This document shows positions 1 to 9,494 of a stretch of 64,000 nucleotides of DNA, piece by piece. A program made the position numbers and the translations under genes. The first letter of the stretch is position 1. Each line of letters starts with the position of its first letter. The stretch is from Shewanella sp. Arc9-LZ (GTDB lineage: Bacteria; Pseudomonadota; Gammaproteobacteria; Enterobacterales; Shewanellaceae), in assembly GCF_010092445.1 (NCBI RefSeq), contig NZ_CP048031.1, positions 3,410,001-3,474,000 on the forward strand, written 5' to 3'. The notes beneath the pieces are model-generated. The model saw only the letters and a program-made list of their open reading frames with translations, had not been told where the DNA came from and did not search any database.

Positions 1-746
1 AATTGTACGGCATTGTTGGTACCGATCTTAAAAAGCCGTTTGACGTAAAAGAAGTCATTGCCCGTGTGGTTGATGACTCTGACTTTGACGAATTTAAAGC
101 CAACTACGGTGCAACCTTAGTGTGTGGTTTTGCCCGTATACATGGTTATCCAGTAGGAATTGTGGCCAATAACGGCATTCTTTTTTCCGAATCGGCGCAA
201 AAAGGCGCTCACTTCATTGAACTGTGTTGCCAACGTAAAATTCCGCTGTTATTCCTACAAAACATTACTGGCTTTATGGTGGGTAAAAAGTACGAACACG
301 AAGGCATTGCTAAACATGGTGCCAAAATGGTGACCGCAGTGTCTTGCGCTAACGTGCCTAAATTTACCGTGATTATCGGTGGCAGTTATGGCGCGGGTAA
401 CTACGGCATGTGTGGTCGCGCATTTGAACCGACCATGATGTGGATGTGGCCAAACGCCCGTATTTCGGTAATGGGTGGCGAACAAGCTGCTGGTGTATTA
501 GCCACAGTGCGCCGCGATGGTTTAGCGCGTAAAGGCGTTGAATGGTCGGCAGAAGACGAGCAAGCCTTCCGTAAACCAATTGTTGAACAATACGAAAAAG
601 AAGGTCATCCGTATCATGCCAGTGCCCGACTTTGGGATGATGGCATTATCGACCCTGCACAAACGCGTGATGTGGTCGGCTTAGCCTTATCGGCAGCATT
701 AAATGCTCCTATTGAAGACACCCGCTTTGGGGTGTTCCGCATGTAA
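1..746 (+). CDS. liuB: Methylcrotonoyl-CoA carboxylase beta subunit (3' part only)
   Basis: This is the carboxyltransferase subunit of 3-methylcrotonyl-CoA carboxylase in leucine breakdown. It moves the carboxyl group from biotin on LiuA to 3-methylcrotonyl-CoA. The visible part is the C-terminal ~248 residues of a protein usually about 535 aa long; the start lies before base 1, so the TTG at base 3 is not a real start. The acyl-CoA carboxylase CT fold is recognisable in [30 protein letters not shown] and the ending RFGVFRM. It is followed after 37 bases by liuC in the same direction, giving the order liuB-liuC-liuA-liuE of the Shewanella liu operon. Confidence 0.95.
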   Translation, partial: LYGIVGTDLKKPFDVKEVIARVVDDSDFDEFKANYGATLVCGFARIHGYPVGIVANNGILFSESAQKGAHFIELCCQRKIPLLFLQNITGFMVGKKYEHEGIAKHGAKMVTAVSCANVPKFTVIIGGSYGAGNYGMCGRAFEPTMMWMWPNARISVMGGEQAAGVLATVRRDGLARKGVEWSAEDEQAFRKPIVEQYEKEGHPYHASARLWDDGIIDPAQTRDVVGLALSAALNAPIEDTRFGVFRM

Positions 747-783
747 TTGTGCGGTTAATTCAGCTAATAAGGAGTAATAAATA

Positions 784-1599
784 ATGTTATCAAACCAATA
801 TAAGTTCATTGAATGCCGTCTAGACAAAGGGGTGGCAGAGCTCATTTTAAACCGAGTTGAAGTGCATAATGCCTTTGATGAAGTGATGATTAGCGAGATG
901 ATCCAGGCTATCGAAAGCTTTGCCAGTAACAATCAATGCAATATGTTGATTTTGCGTGCTAATGGTAAAAACTTCAGTGCTGGCGCCGACCTCAATTGGA
1001 TGCGCAAACAAGCAAAAATGGACTTTGAACAAAATCTGACTGATGCCCATGAGCTTGCCAAGCTGATGCACGTGTTAGACAAGTTTCCAAAACCCACTAT
1101 TGCCTTAGTACAAGGCGCGGCCTTTGGTGGCGCGTTAGGACTAATTTGTTGTTGCGATATTGCCATTGCCAACACCCGTTCAAGCTTTTGCTTAAGCGAA
1201 GTCAAGCTGGGGCTTATCCCTGCTGTGATAAGTCCGTATGTGGTTCGTGCTATGGGTAATCGCCAATCGCGTCGCTTTATGCTGACCGCTGAACGCTTTA
1301 GTGCTGATGTTGCCTTAACCCATCAAGTCATTCATGAAGTTAACGACGACTTAGATGCTGCTGCGGCCCCTTTTATCGCAGCATTTAATGCCAACAGTCC
1401 TCAGGGCATGGCATGGGCAAAAAATCTCGTATCGCATTTAGAAAACGGCGTGATTGACGACGCTACGCTCAATTTTACCAGCGAGCAAATTGCTCGGATT
1501 CGTGTATCAGATGAAGGTCAAGAAGGCCTTAATGCTTTCTTTGAAAAACGTACGCCAACATGGCAAACCGCTAAATCTGATCCACAAGGAGCCCAATAA
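784..1599 (+). CDS. liuC: Methylglutaconyl-CoA hydratase (enoyl-CoA hydratase family)
   Basis: A 271-aa crotonase-fold protein that should hydrate 3-methylglutaconyl-CoA to HMG-CoA. The oxyanion-hole segments are visible as FSAGADLNWM (about residues 61-70) and GAAFGGALGLICCCDIAIA (about residues 110-128). The start ATG at 784 follows an AAGGAG ribosome-binding site 8 bases upstream. The stop TAA overlaps the liuA start by one base, indicating translational coupling. The specific substrate is inferred from position between liuB and liuA; sequence alone gives only the crotonase family. Confidence 0.93.
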   Translation: MLSNQYKFIECRLDKGVAELILNRVEVHNAFDEVMISEMIQAIESFASNNQCNMLILRANGKNFSAGADLNWMRKQAKMDFEQNLTDAHELAKLMHVLDKFPKPTIALVQGAAFGGALGLICCCDIAIANTRSSFCLSEVKLGLIPAVISPYVVRAMGNRQSRRFMLTAERFSADVALTHQVIHEVNDDLDAAAAPFIAAFNANSPQGMAWAKNLVSHLENGVIDDATLNFTSEQIARIRVSDEGQEGLNAFFEKRTPTWQTAKSDPQGAQ

Positions 1600-3629
1600 T
1601 GTTTACCAAATTACTGATTGCTAACCGTGGTGAAATTGCTTGCCGTATTATTAAAACGGCTCAAACCATGGGTGTTCGCACCATAGCCCTTTATTCCGAT
1701 GCAGACAAAGATGCCCGCCATGTAGCCATGGCAGATGAATCGTTTTATCTAGGTGGCAGCGCCCCAGCGGACTCATATTTAAAAGCTGATTTAATTATCG
1801 AGATAGCTAAAAAATCGGGCGCGGAAGCCATTCACCCTGGTTATGGTTTTTTGTCTGAAAATGCTGAGTTTGCTCGTAAATGTGAGCAAAATGGTATCGC
1901 CTTTATCGGCCCTGGCAGTGATGCTATCGATTCGATGGGCAGCAAAAGTGCCGCCAAAAAAATCATGTCAAAAGCCAATGTGCCCTTAGTGCCGGGTTAT
2001 CATGGCGACGATCAAACGGATGCCACGTTAATAGCAGAAGCCAAAGCTGTTGGCTTCCCGTTACTGATTAAAGCGGCCTATGGTGGTGGCGGTAAAGGGA
2101 TGCGTATCGTAGAACACGAAGGCGAAATCCTTGAAGCGGTTAAATCAGCACGCCGTGAAGCCAGCTCGTCATTTGGCAATGACAAACTGTTAATGGAACG
2201 CTACTTACGTCAACCACGTCATGTTGAAGTACAAGTATTTGCCGACACTCATGGCAATGCGATTTATTTATCGGATCGTGACTGCTCTATTCAACGTCGC
2301 CATCAAAAAGTGGTTGAAGAAGCACCTGCTCCAGGTTTGTCAGACGAACTACGAGCTCAGATGGGTAACGCAGCCGTTGCAGCCGCCAAAGCCATTGATT
2401 ATGTTGGCGCGGGCACCGTTGAGTTTTTACTCGATACCGATAATAGCTTCTACTTCATGGAAATGAACACCCGTTTGCAAGTAGAGCATCCGGTTACCGA
2501 AATGGTCACAGGCCAAGACTTAGTAAAATGGCAGCTAGTTGTCGCCAGTGGTGGTGAATTACCGCTGCGCCAAGATGAAGTGCGTATTCATGGTCACTCA
2601 TTTGAAGTGCGAATTTACGCTGAAGATCCGCAAAACGAATTTTTACCTGCCAGCGGTAAGCTCAATTTTTTACGTGAACCAGAACAAAATCGTCACGTGC
2701 GTATCGATTCAGGTATTCGTGAAAACGATGTCATTAGTAACTTTTATGACCCGATGATCGCCAAACTGATTGTATGGGATGAGTCGCGCCCTCGCGCACT
2801 ACAACGTTTAGTACACGCACTTGAGTCATACCAAATCAGTGGCCTTAAACATAACATCGAGTTTTTAGCCAACATTGCTGAACACCCAGCCTTTGCTGCG
2901 GCAGACTTCTGTACTGACTTTATTGAGCGTTATGGCGACACCTTAATTGGTGACGCAGCTATTGAAGCAGATACTGCGTTAGCACTAGCAGGACTTTTTC
3001 AAGTGCTGTCACGTAAAGAAGCGGCAAAAGCGCTGGCCATAAACAGCGCCGACCCATATTCGCCTTGGGGCCTCGTGAGCGGCTTTAGACTCAATAGTTC
3101 AAGCGTGCATCGTGTGTCGTTATTAACTGACGCATCAGCCGAAGTGCAACAACATGACTTGCTACTGACAGCCGTTGGCGAACAATATCAATTGTGTTTA
3201 CACGACCAAGTGTTGACGTTAGCGGGTGAATTGAAAGCCGATTTACTCTTAGCTGAGATTAATGGCCATAAGAGCAAAATCCCTGTTAGCCATCAAGGCG
3301 ATGACTTTACGCTATTTTTACCATCTGGCAGTTATCACTTTAAAGCCATATTGGCTCAAGTGATTGAAGAAGTGGTTAACCATGCAGATAAGCTTAAGGC
3401 CCCCATGAATGGCACTGTTGTGACTCATTTAGTGGAAGTGGGCCAGCAAGTTAAAGCAGGCCAAGGTTTATTAGTGATGGAAGCCATGAAAATGGAATAC
3501 ACCATCGAGGCACCATTTGATGGCGTGGTGAGCGAGTTTTATTTCCAAAGCGGTGAGCTTGTCAGTGACGGTGCACAACTATTAAACGTTGAACCATTAG
3601 CCTCTGAAGCTAACGTCGAGGAAGCGTAA
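1599..3629 (+). CDS. liuA: Methylcrotonoyl-CoA carboxylase alpha (biotin) subunit
   Basis: A 676-aa biotin carboxylase plus biotin carrier protein. The N-terminal biotin carboxylase domain begins KLLIANRGEIACRI and carries the ATP-grasp glycine loop GGGGKGM at residues 162-168 and the motif EMNTRLQVEHPVTE. The C-terminal biotinyl domain has AMKM, with the biotin-accepting lysine at residue 631. It carboxylates biotin with ATP and bicarbonate and passes the carboxyl group to LiuB. The ATG at 1599 overlaps the liuC stop codon, and the stop at 3629 directly abuts the liuE ATG. Confidence 0.96.
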   Translation: MFTKLLIANRGEIACRIIKTAQTMGVRTIALYSDADKDARHVAMADESFYLGGSAPADSYLKADLIIEIAKKSGAEAIHPGYGFLSENAEFARKCEQNGIAFIGPGSDAIDSMGSKSAAKKIMSKANVPLVPGYHGDDQTDATLIAEAKAVGFPLLIKAAYGGGGKGMRIVEHEGEILEAVKSARREASSSFGNDKLLMERYLRQPRHVEVQVFADTHGNAIYLSDRDCSIQRRHQKVVEEAPAPGLSDELRAQMGNAAVAAAKAIDYVGAGTVEFLLDTDNSFYFMEMNTRLQVEHPVTEMVTGQDLVKWQLVVASGGELPLRQDEVRIHGHSFEVRIYAEDPQNEFLPASGKLNFLREPEQNRHVRIDSGIRENDVISNFYDPMIAKLIVWDESRPRALQRLVHALESYQISGLKHNIEFLANIAEHPAFAAADFCTDFIERYGDTLIGDAAIEADTALALAGLFQVLSRKEAAKALAINSADPYSPWGLVSGFRLNSSSVHRVSLLTDASAEVQQHDLLLTAVGEQYQLCLHDQVLTLAGELKADLLLAEINGHKSKIPVSHQGDDFTLFLPSGSYHFKAILAQVIEEVVNHADKLKAPMNGTVVTHLVEVGQQVKAGQGLLVMEAMKMEYTIEAPFDGVVSEFYFQSGELVSDGAQLLNVEPLASEANVEEA

Positions 3630-4520
3630 ATGTTACCGACTAAAGTGAGCATTTTTGAAGTTGGCGCCCGTGACGGTTTACAAAACGAAGTGCCAGTGAC
3701 CACTGCAGACAAACTCACGCTAATCACACAACTTGGTGATGCAGGTATTAAGCGTATTGAAGCAGGCAGCTTTGTGTCACCTAAGTGGGTGCCACAAATG
3801 GCCGATTCTGATGCCGTATTGCAGCAACTCAAACGACAAGCTGGTGTGGTTTACAGTGCATTAACCCCTAACCTAAAAGGCTTTGAACTAGCCCTTGCTG
3901 CAGGTGCGGATGAAGTGGCTATTTTTGGCGCCGCATCTGAAAGCTTCAGTCAAAAAAATATTAATTGCTCAATCGATGAGTCAATCGGACGCTTTATTCC
4001 GTTAATGGAAGCCGCCAAACAACATGGGATTGCAGTGCGTGGCTACGTGTCTTGTGTGCTGGGTTGTCCGTACGAGGGCGACATTGCAGTGAGTGAAGTC
4101 GCGAGAGTATCTGAGATCCTTTATAAAATGGGTTGTTACGAAATCTCATTAGGCGACACCATCGGTGTTGGCACTCCCAATAAAGCGCGGCAGATGGTTG
4201 AAGCTGTCGCCAAAGTGGTTCCGGTTGATAAGTTAGCCTTGCATTTTCATGACACATACGGTCAAGCATTAGCCAATATTCTGGCCTGTCTCGACACTGG
4301 TGTCAGCGTATTTGATGCATCAGTCGCCGGTCTTGGTGGTTGCCCATATGCGAAAGGGGCTTCGGGCAATCTCGCCACTGAAGATCTGGTCTACATGCTC
4401 CATGGCATGGGAATTGATACCGGTATTGACTTAGCTAAGCTGGCATTTGCTGGCGACAACATTAGTCGCGCATTAGGCCGAACCAATGGGTCTAAAGTGG
4501 CAAATGCAATCAGAACGTAA
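3630..4520 (+). CDS. liuE: Hydroxymethylglutaryl-CoA lyase
   Basis: A 296-aa TIM-barrel lyase that cleaves HMG-CoA to acetyl-CoA and acetoacetate, the last step of the leucine branch. GARDGLQNE at residues 12-20 supplies the catalytic Arg and the metal-binding Asp. [13 protein letters not shown] contains the metal-binding His residues, and [14 protein letters not shown] is the HMG-CoA lyase signature with its active-site Cys. It follows liuA with no gap. The product acetoacetate is the substrate of the CoA-transferase encoded next. Confidence 0.96.
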   Translation: MLPTKVSIFEVGARDGLQNEVPVTTADKLTLITQLGDAGIKRIEAGSFVSPKWVPQMADSDAVLQQLKRQAGVVYSALTPNLKGFELALAAGADEVAIFGAASESFSQKNINCSIDESIGRFIPLMEAAKQHGIAVRGYVSCVLGCPYEGDIAVSEVARVSEILYKMGCYEISLGDTIGVGTPNKARQMVEAVAKVVPVDKLALHFHDTYGQALANILACLDTGVSVFDASVAGLGGCPYAKGASGNLATEDLVYMLHGMGIDTGIDLAKLAFAGDNISRALGRTNGSKVANAIRT

Positions 4521-4593
4521 TCACATATACTAAAAATGGTTAACGTAGCATACCGCTAACCGTTGATATCAATATAACGATAAGGACAACAAG

Positions 4594-5298
4594 ATGGCAG
4601 GATTCAATAAAGTCGTCCACAGCTATGAAGAAGCACTGGCAGGACTGAATGACGACATGACCATTATGGTCGGCGGGTTTGGTTTGTGTGGTATTCCTGA
4701 AGGCTTAATAAACCACATGGTTAAATTGGGTGTTAAAGGCTTAACCGCAATTTCAAACAATGCTGGTGTTGATGATTTTGGTTTAGGCTTGTTACTTAAA
4801 CAACATCAAATTTCAACCATGATAGCCTCTTATGTTGGCGAAAATGCCACCTTTGAACAACAAATGTTGTCTGGTGAGCTTAATGTGATACTCACGCCAC
4901 AAGGCACATTGGCTGAAAAAATTCGTGCTGGCGGTGCGGGTATTCCGGCATTTTTCACCGCAACAGGTTACGGCACGCCGATTGCTGACGGTAAAGAAAC
5001 GCGCGAAATTAAAGGTCGTCACTACGTATTAGAAGAATCATTGACGGCAGACTTTGCCTTAGTTCGTGCATGGAAAGCCGACACCATGGGTAATTTGGTA
5101 TTTCGAAAAACCGCCGCTAACTTCAATCCAATGATGGCCACCGCAGGTAAAATTACCGTGGTTGAGGCTGAAGAAATTGTTGAACCTGGTGAGTTAGATC
5201 CAGACCACATTCATACACCCGGTATTTATGTTGATCGCGTTATCAAAGCCAGCTTTGAGAAACGAATTGAGCAACGTACCGTCAAAGCTGCGAAATAA
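4594..5298 (+). CDS. scoA: 3-oxoacid CoA-transferase subunit A
   Basis: A 234-aa CoA-transferase family I alpha subunit. [18 protein letters not shown] (about residues 26-43) is the CoA-binding signature of this subunit. Paired with the downstream beta subunit it should activate acetoacetate with CoA from succinyl-CoA, feeding HMG-CoA lyase product to thiolase. An AAGGAC ribosome-binding site precedes the ATG. A 73-base gap from liuE with no clear terminator suggests it belongs to the liu transcript. Succinyl-CoA versus acetyl-CoA as donor cannot be told from sequence alone. Confidence 0.92.
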   Translation: MAGFNKVVHSYEEALAGLNDDMTIMVGGFGLCGIPEGLINHMVKLGVKGLTAISNNAGVDDFGLGLLLKQHQISTMIASYVGENATFEQQMLSGELNVILTPQGTLAEKIRAGGAGIPAFFTATGYGTPIADGKETREIKGRHYVLEESLTADFALVRAWKADTMGNLVFRKTAANFNPMMATAGKITVVEAEEIVEPGELDPDHIHTPGIYVDRVIKASFEKRIEQRTVKAAK

Positions 5299-5311
5299 GG
5301 GAGACAACACC

Positions 5312-5968
5312 ATGGCACTGACCAGAGAACAACTCGCCCAGCGCGTAGCAAAAGAATTACAAGACGGTTTTTACGTTAATTTAGGTATTGGGATCCCTAC
5401 CCTTGTGGCTAACTATATTCCTCAAGGCATGCAAGTGATGCTGCAATCTGAAAACGGTTTACTCGGCATGGGCGAGTTTCCGACAGAAGAAAACATTGAT
5501 GCCGACCTTATCAACGCCGGCAAACAAACGGTTACCGCAGTGGCTGGCGCGTCATTCTTTTCATCAGCAGAAAGCTTTGCGATGATCCGTGGCGGCCACG
5601 TAGATCTCACCGTGTTAGGCGCATTTGAAGTTGATGTTAACGGCTCTATTGCCTCATGGATGATCCCAGGAAAACTGATTAAAGGCATGGGCGGCGCAAT
5701 GGATTTAGTCGCTGGCGCTGATAATATTATTGTCACCATGATGCATGCAGACAAATACGGCAATTCAAAGTTATTGTCAAAATGCGAACTGCCATTAACG
5801 GGCTATGGTTGCATTAAACGTGTAATGACAGATTTGGCCTTTATGGAAATTAAAGAGGGTGCATTCCATTTACTTGAACGAGCCCCTGGCGTGTCTGTTG
5901 AAGAAATCGTCACAAAAACAGCTGGTAAGTTAGTGGTACCAGACCATGTGCCAGAAATGACTTTTTAA
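5312..5968 (+). CDS. scoB: 3-oxoacid CoA-transferase subunit B
   Basis: A 218-aa CoA-transferase family I beta subunit. SENGLLGMG contains the catalytic glutamate (residue 47), which forms the enzyme-CoA thioester; GLLGMGEFP and GAMDLVAG are typical of this subunit. I chose the ATG at 5312 (MALTREQ), which has GGGAGA about 8 bases upstream and lies 13 bases after scoA. The open frame continues upstream to 5228, but that stretch overlaps scoA and lacks family similarity. The gene ends in a strong terminator, closing the liu-sco operon. Confidence 0.93.
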   Translation: MALTREQLAQRVAKELQDGFYVNLGIGIPTLVANYIPQGMQVMLQSENGLLGMGEFPTEENIDADLINAGKQTVTAVAGASFFSSAESFAMIRGGHVDLTVLGAFEVDVNGSIASWMIPGKLIKGMGGAMDLVAGADNIIVTMMHADKYGNSKLLSKCELPLTGYGCIKRVMTDLAFMEIKEGAFHLLERAPGVSVEEIVTKTAGKLVVPDHVPEMTF

Positions 5969-5992
5969 TTAATCTTAAATGGTTAATATAAC

Positions 5993-6035
5993 AAAGCCCG
6001 CCACTCTGGATATACTCAGTAATGCGGGCTTTTTT
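5993..6035 (+). terminator. Intrinsic terminator after scoB
   Basis: The arms AAAGCCCGC and GCGGGCTTT are separated by a loop of about 19 bases and followed by a T run. It lies 25 bases after the scoB stop and marks the end of the liu-sco transcript. Confidence 0.85.
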
Positions 6036-6107
6036 GTATTTTTTAAAATGACAACTAACTAAAAATACCTAACGGTTCCTTGATGTGACCGTTAATTTGC
6101 AGAAAAA

Positions 6108-6989
6108 CTACCAGGTTAAAGGCGCAAGCAATTGATCATCTGCTGGAATAATCAATACGTTACTGCGCATCCGCTCTAAAACTAACTCAGCAGTATTACC
6201 TATAATCCGTCCTAATAATCCTTCTCGTTGCCGAGCACCAATCACAAAATATTCACTCTTCAATCTGCAGGCTAGCTCAAACAAGCACAGTTCAGGCTCA
6301 CCAGCAATAATGTGGATACATTCGGGATCCATATTAAATTGAGCAATCTGTTTTTGATGATCTTTATATGCCTTTTTAACAAGAGCATGGGTATCAATCA
6401 AATCCATATCTCGTAATATTTTGGGTACCCTAAGCACAAACGCTAAATGTAATTTGGTCCCTGTAGCTTCTGCAAGTTGCTTACCATATGCCACTACAAC
6501 GCTATTAAGCTGTTGTTTAATAGGATCATGAGTAGCAAGATCGACAGCCATCAACGTTGCGTTGCCTTTAGTGAGTGGATTACTGGTTAATAATAATAAC
6601 GGGATCCGAGTATGGCGTATCAACTGCCAGTCAGTGGATAAATAATGGTCTGCATGATGTACAGCCTTCACCATAAGGTCAAATCCATGACGAATAGAAT
6701 GATGACAGGCATGTTCAAATAAATATTTGCTCCACACCATGTGTACCGGAATATCTTCACCTTTAAGATCCACTAGATGCTGCTTTAATTCAGCTTCTCG
6801 TTGATCCATTAACTGCTTTTGAGCAACGCTGACTAAACGAGGGTTATAACTTTCAGGACCACTAAAATAAGCATAAGAATAAGCAAAAACTTCCGCATTT
6901 TTGTTCAATTGCTTAGCTAACAGCAAACCGCTCGCTATCGCATCGGTGTGTGCTTGTTCCATTTGCGCGATAATAAACACCTTATCCAT
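6108..6989 (-). CDS. uspE: UspE-like tandem universal stress protein
   Basis: About 293 aa with two universal stress protein domains in tandem, as in UspE. The second domain ends with the nucleotide-binding pattern GARQREGLLGRIIGNTAE followed by VLERMRSNVLIIP. I place the start at the ATG at 6989 (MDKVFIIAQ), preceded by GGGGAAGGAA; an open extension of 27 codons upstream has no family similarity. Usp proteins are cytoplasmic and bind ATP or act in growth arrest and stress survival; the precise role here is unknown. It is a single gene between the scoB terminator and the divergent antiporter gene. Confidence 0.85.
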   Translation of the reverse strand: MDKVFIIAQMEQAHTDAIASGLLLAKQLNKNAEVFAYSYAYFSGPESYNPRLVSVAQKQLMDQREAELKQHLVDLKGEDIPVHMVWSKYLFEHACHHSIRHGFDLMVKAVHHADHYLSTDWQLIRHTRIPLLLLTSNPLTKGNATLMAVDLATHDPIKQQLNSVVVAYGKQLAEATGTKLHLAFVLRVPKILRDMDLIDTHALVKKAYKDHQKQIAQFNMDPECIHIIAGEPELCLFELACRLKSEYFVIGARQREGLLGRIIGNTAELVLERMRSNVLIIPADDQLLAPLTW

Positions 6990-7364
6990 TTCCTTCCCCT
7001 TAAGTCTGCCAATTTTTTGATGTACAGCTACTGAAATAGTGATGTCCTGATTAGTTGTGCTATATAACAATCTTCATTGATGGGGACTTGAACTAAAAAC
7101 CCCATCAGCTGAGCTTTATAGGCAAATGTCACCGTTAAAAACAGTCGTCCAAATAACCAACTCACCTAGCTCAAATAGTAAATAATTGAAAGTTCCAACT
7201 AAATATTTCTTCCGTTAAAACACAGTAAATCATGTCTTATTAGCTATCATTAGTTTAGTCAATAGAGTAAGTTTGTGTTTAATAATTAATCAGTAAGTTG
7301 ATCGTAATCAACTTTCTGAGATCAAATCGAATCAAGGGATATAGCGCAAACTAAGGCAGACAAA

Positions 7365-8555
7365 ATGACAATAGATAGTTTTGTAATGTCATTATTCTTT
7401 ATTCTAGTGGTAGGTAGAATACTCGGTGAACTGAGCGACCAACTTGGGTGTCCAAGCGTGGTGGGTGAAGTTATTGCAGGGATATTACTGGGGCCATCAA
7501 TTCTCAATTGGGTAGAACCTAATAGCACATTAGCTATTATCGCAGAACTTGGGGTTATCCTATTACTTTTTGATATTGGGTGCGAAACCTCAATTAAACG
7601 GCTCGTCAATGCAGGAGGTCAAGCCGTTCGGGTCGCATTATTAGGGATTGCTTTACCCATATTAACAACAGGACTTGCCAGTCTTTATTGGTTGTCCCTA
7701 GCACCTTTTACAGCCTTATTTTTTGGTTGTGCCCTCACCGCCACCAGCATTGGTATATCAATGCGCGTGTTAACACTATACAAACAGACCCAAAGTTCAG
7801 CTGGACATATTATTCTTGGAGCCGCGGTAATTGATGATATTGTCGGAGTGATACTGCTTAGTTTGTTGTTTCATTTTGCTTCCTCAGGTGAATTGGCATT
7901 AAGCTCAACACTGATGTTGTTTATCACGATAACCAGTTTTATCGTTTTCAGCCCCCCACTTGTTAGAGCTATCATTTATTTTACCCGCTGGTTACGTCCC
8001 AAAACGAATATCCCGGGTTATGAAGTGTTTGTGGTAATGTCACTGATTAGCATGTTTGCATGGCTGGCACACTGGTTTGGCACACCAGCAATATTAGGTG
8101 GGTTTGCAGTTGGCATGGGTATATCGCGGCAGTTTACTTCGCCATTAAATAAATTTTTGAAAAATCCCTTTCCTTACACTTATAAACTAGAACTGTCCTC
8201 TCGCCCGCTGGTGCAAATATTCAGCCCGATATTTTTTGTTTATGTCGGAGTTAGCCTCGATCTCAGCCAGCTAGATTCAAGTTTTACAGGTTTAGTCATT
8301 CTAGGATGGTTAGCGTTTATTGCTGTATTAAGTAAGTTCGTGGCAGGTTTAATAGCAGGTCAGAACTGGCAAGAAAAATGTATCATTGGTGCCGCGATGG
8401 TACCTCGTGGAGAGGTTGGGCTAGTTTTCGCGGAAATGGGCCGTCAACTTGGGGTGATACCAGCTAAAGAGTTTGCAATATTAGTTATGATTATCGCCCT
8501 AACGACCCTAATAGGGCCGCTTATTTTGAAATATACGTTAAGTAAGCAGCATTAA
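7365..8555 (+). CDS. CPA2-family cation/proton antiporter (KefB/NapA-type)
   Basis: A 396-aa polytopic inner-membrane protein with about 12 hydrophobic segments, from LFFILVVGRILGEL at the N-terminus to VMIIALTTLIGPLILKY at the end. The pair of acidic residues in AAVIDDIVG (about residue 160) is the ion-binding signature of CPA2 exchangers, and MVPRGEVGLVFAEMG is the conserved C-terminal motif. It lacks the cytoplasmic TrkA-N domain of KefB/KefC, so regulation through NAD or glutathione is not expected. It is a single gene; whether the cation is Na+ or K+ cannot be read from sequence. Confidence 0.85.
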   Translation: MTIDSFVMSLFFILVVGRILGELSDQLGCPSVVGEVIAGILLGPSILNWVEPNSTLAIIAELGVILLLFDIGCETSIKRLVNAGGQAVRVALLGIALPILTTGLASLYWLSLAPFTALFFGCALTATSIGISMRVLTLYKQTQSSAGHIILGAAVIDDIVGVILLSLLFHFASSGELALSSTLMLFITITSFIVFSPPLVRAIIYFTRWLRPKTNIPGYEVFVVMSLISMFAWLAHWFGTPAILGGFAVGMGISRQFTSPLNKFLKNPFPYTYKLELSSRPLVQIFSPIFFVYVGVSLDLSQLDSSFTGLVILGWLAFIAVLSKFVAGLIAGQNWQEKCIIGAAMVPRGEVGLVFAEMGRQLGVIPAKEFAILVMIIALTTLIGPLILKYTLSKQH

Positions 8556-8603
8556 CCGCTTAAGTCATTTCGACTGAAATATCAGTACTGAGTAACATAA
8601 TGA

Positions 8604-9110
8604 TCAGTCTACTAAAAACTGCAGCGCTTTTTCTAAATTAGGATCGTCAGGATTAGATGTATTTGTCACCCACGCAATATGGCCAGTGCGGTCAATAAAT
8701 ACTGTTGTCGGTGTGCCTCTTACGCCATACAACTTAGCAACCTCATCTCCTAAAACCAACGTTTTCATCTTTACCCCTCGATCTAGCAAGCTTTGTCCGG
8801 GAGTTGCGCCGACATCTTCTTTAAAACTAATACCAATCATTTGTAAGTCTGTATGTTGATATTTAAGCCGCAGCTTTTCTAAGCCGGGTTGAAGTTTTTT
8901 ACAATATGGACACCATGTAGCCCAAAAATGCAAAATGACTGGTTTTCCCGCGTGGTCATGTAGATTAAATGGCTGACCATCAGCATGAGTTAACTCAAAG
9001 TTAGGAGCAACGGATTCTTCCATCTTCGACGCCGCATCAGCTATGTGTAACGGCATGAAAGACAAAAAGAACAATGCCAATATACTTATTCCAAACCAAA
9101 CTAATTTCAT
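8604..9110 (-). CDS. TlpA-like periplasmic thioredoxin
   Basis: About 168 aa. An N-terminal hydrophobic stretch (residues 4-22) acts as signal or anchor, then a thioredoxin fold with the redox motif WCPYC (Cys67 and Cys70) in the AhpC/TSA-Redoxin subgroup. GTPTTVFID supplies the cis-proline loop. Likely a periplasmic disulfide reductase or thiol-disulfide protein. The ATG at 9110 is favoured over the GTG at 9113 because AAGGGG lies about 6 bases before it. No cytochrome c biogenesis or copper genes are adjacent, so the partner is unknown. Confidence 0.82.
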   Translation of the reverse strand: MKLVWFGISILALFFLSFMPLHIADAASKMEESVAPNFELTHADGQPFNLHDHAGKPVILHFWATWCPYCKKLQPGLEKLRLKYQHTDLQMIGISFKEDVGATPGQSLLDRGVKMKTLVLGDEVAKLYGVRGTPTTVFIDRTGHIAWVTNTSNPDDPNLEKALQFLVD

Positions 9111-9141
9111 CACTAGCCCCTTTTTGATGGCGTATTCTTTT

Positions 9142-9190
9142 GATAGATAATTTTGATAGATAATTTTGAATAGATAATTTTTGTAGATAA
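9142..9190. repeat. Short tandem repeat, unit about TAGATAATTTT
   Basis: TAGATAATTTT occurs three times at a period of 15-17 bases, with a fourth weaker copy (TAGATAAC). It lies just upstream of the tlpA-like start, so it could affect promoter spacing on that side. Possibly slippage-generated; function not known. Confidence 0.6.
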
Positions 9191-9351
9191 CTCATAGACC
9201 GGACAAAAATGATTCTGTATTCGTTTGCAGAGCAAAAAAATGGTTCATCAGTAACTGAACTTTCTATAGATGGTTACGGTATTAATAAAGAGGCTAACAA
9301 CACGCATATTTCAGAGTAAATAAATCGGTACATTAAACGTATAAAATTAAG

Positions 9352-9367
9352 TTTACGTTTACGTAAA
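9352..9367. promoter_or_regulatory. LiuR-like operator upstream of acyl-CoA dehydrogenase gene
   Basis: The palindrome TTTACGTTTACGTAAA has 7-base arms (TTTACGT / ACGTAAA) around a 2-base centre. It fits the pattern TT-N-ACGTT-N-ACGT-N-AA, also found upstream of etfB at 16113-16128. MerR-family LiuR is the known regulator of branched-chain and some fatty acid catabolic genes in this group; assignment to LiuR is from memory of its ACGT-rich palindromic motif. It lies about 127 bases before the start codon. Confidence 0.5.
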
Positions 9368-9494
9368 AATAATACTGAGTTTTTACTCGAAATTGGGTAT
9401 GGTTAGATAAATCAACTATCTGATTGGACCAGTAACTAACTACATTTTGTTGCCGAGACCCAACTAAAATACAACATAACCAAGGAATGATCTT

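Larger units (their letters stand above)
9111..9494. other. Intergenic region between tlpA-like gene and acyl-CoA dehydrogenase gene
   Basis: AT-rich divergent promoter region. It holds a short direct repeat (9142-9190) and a LiuR-like palindrome (9352-9367), both listed separately. I see no further gene in it. Confidence 0.6.

Noticed and set aside
5422..5763. 113-codon open frame antisense to scoB
   Set aside because: It lies wholly inside a well-supported gene on the other strand and has no similarity to a known protein.
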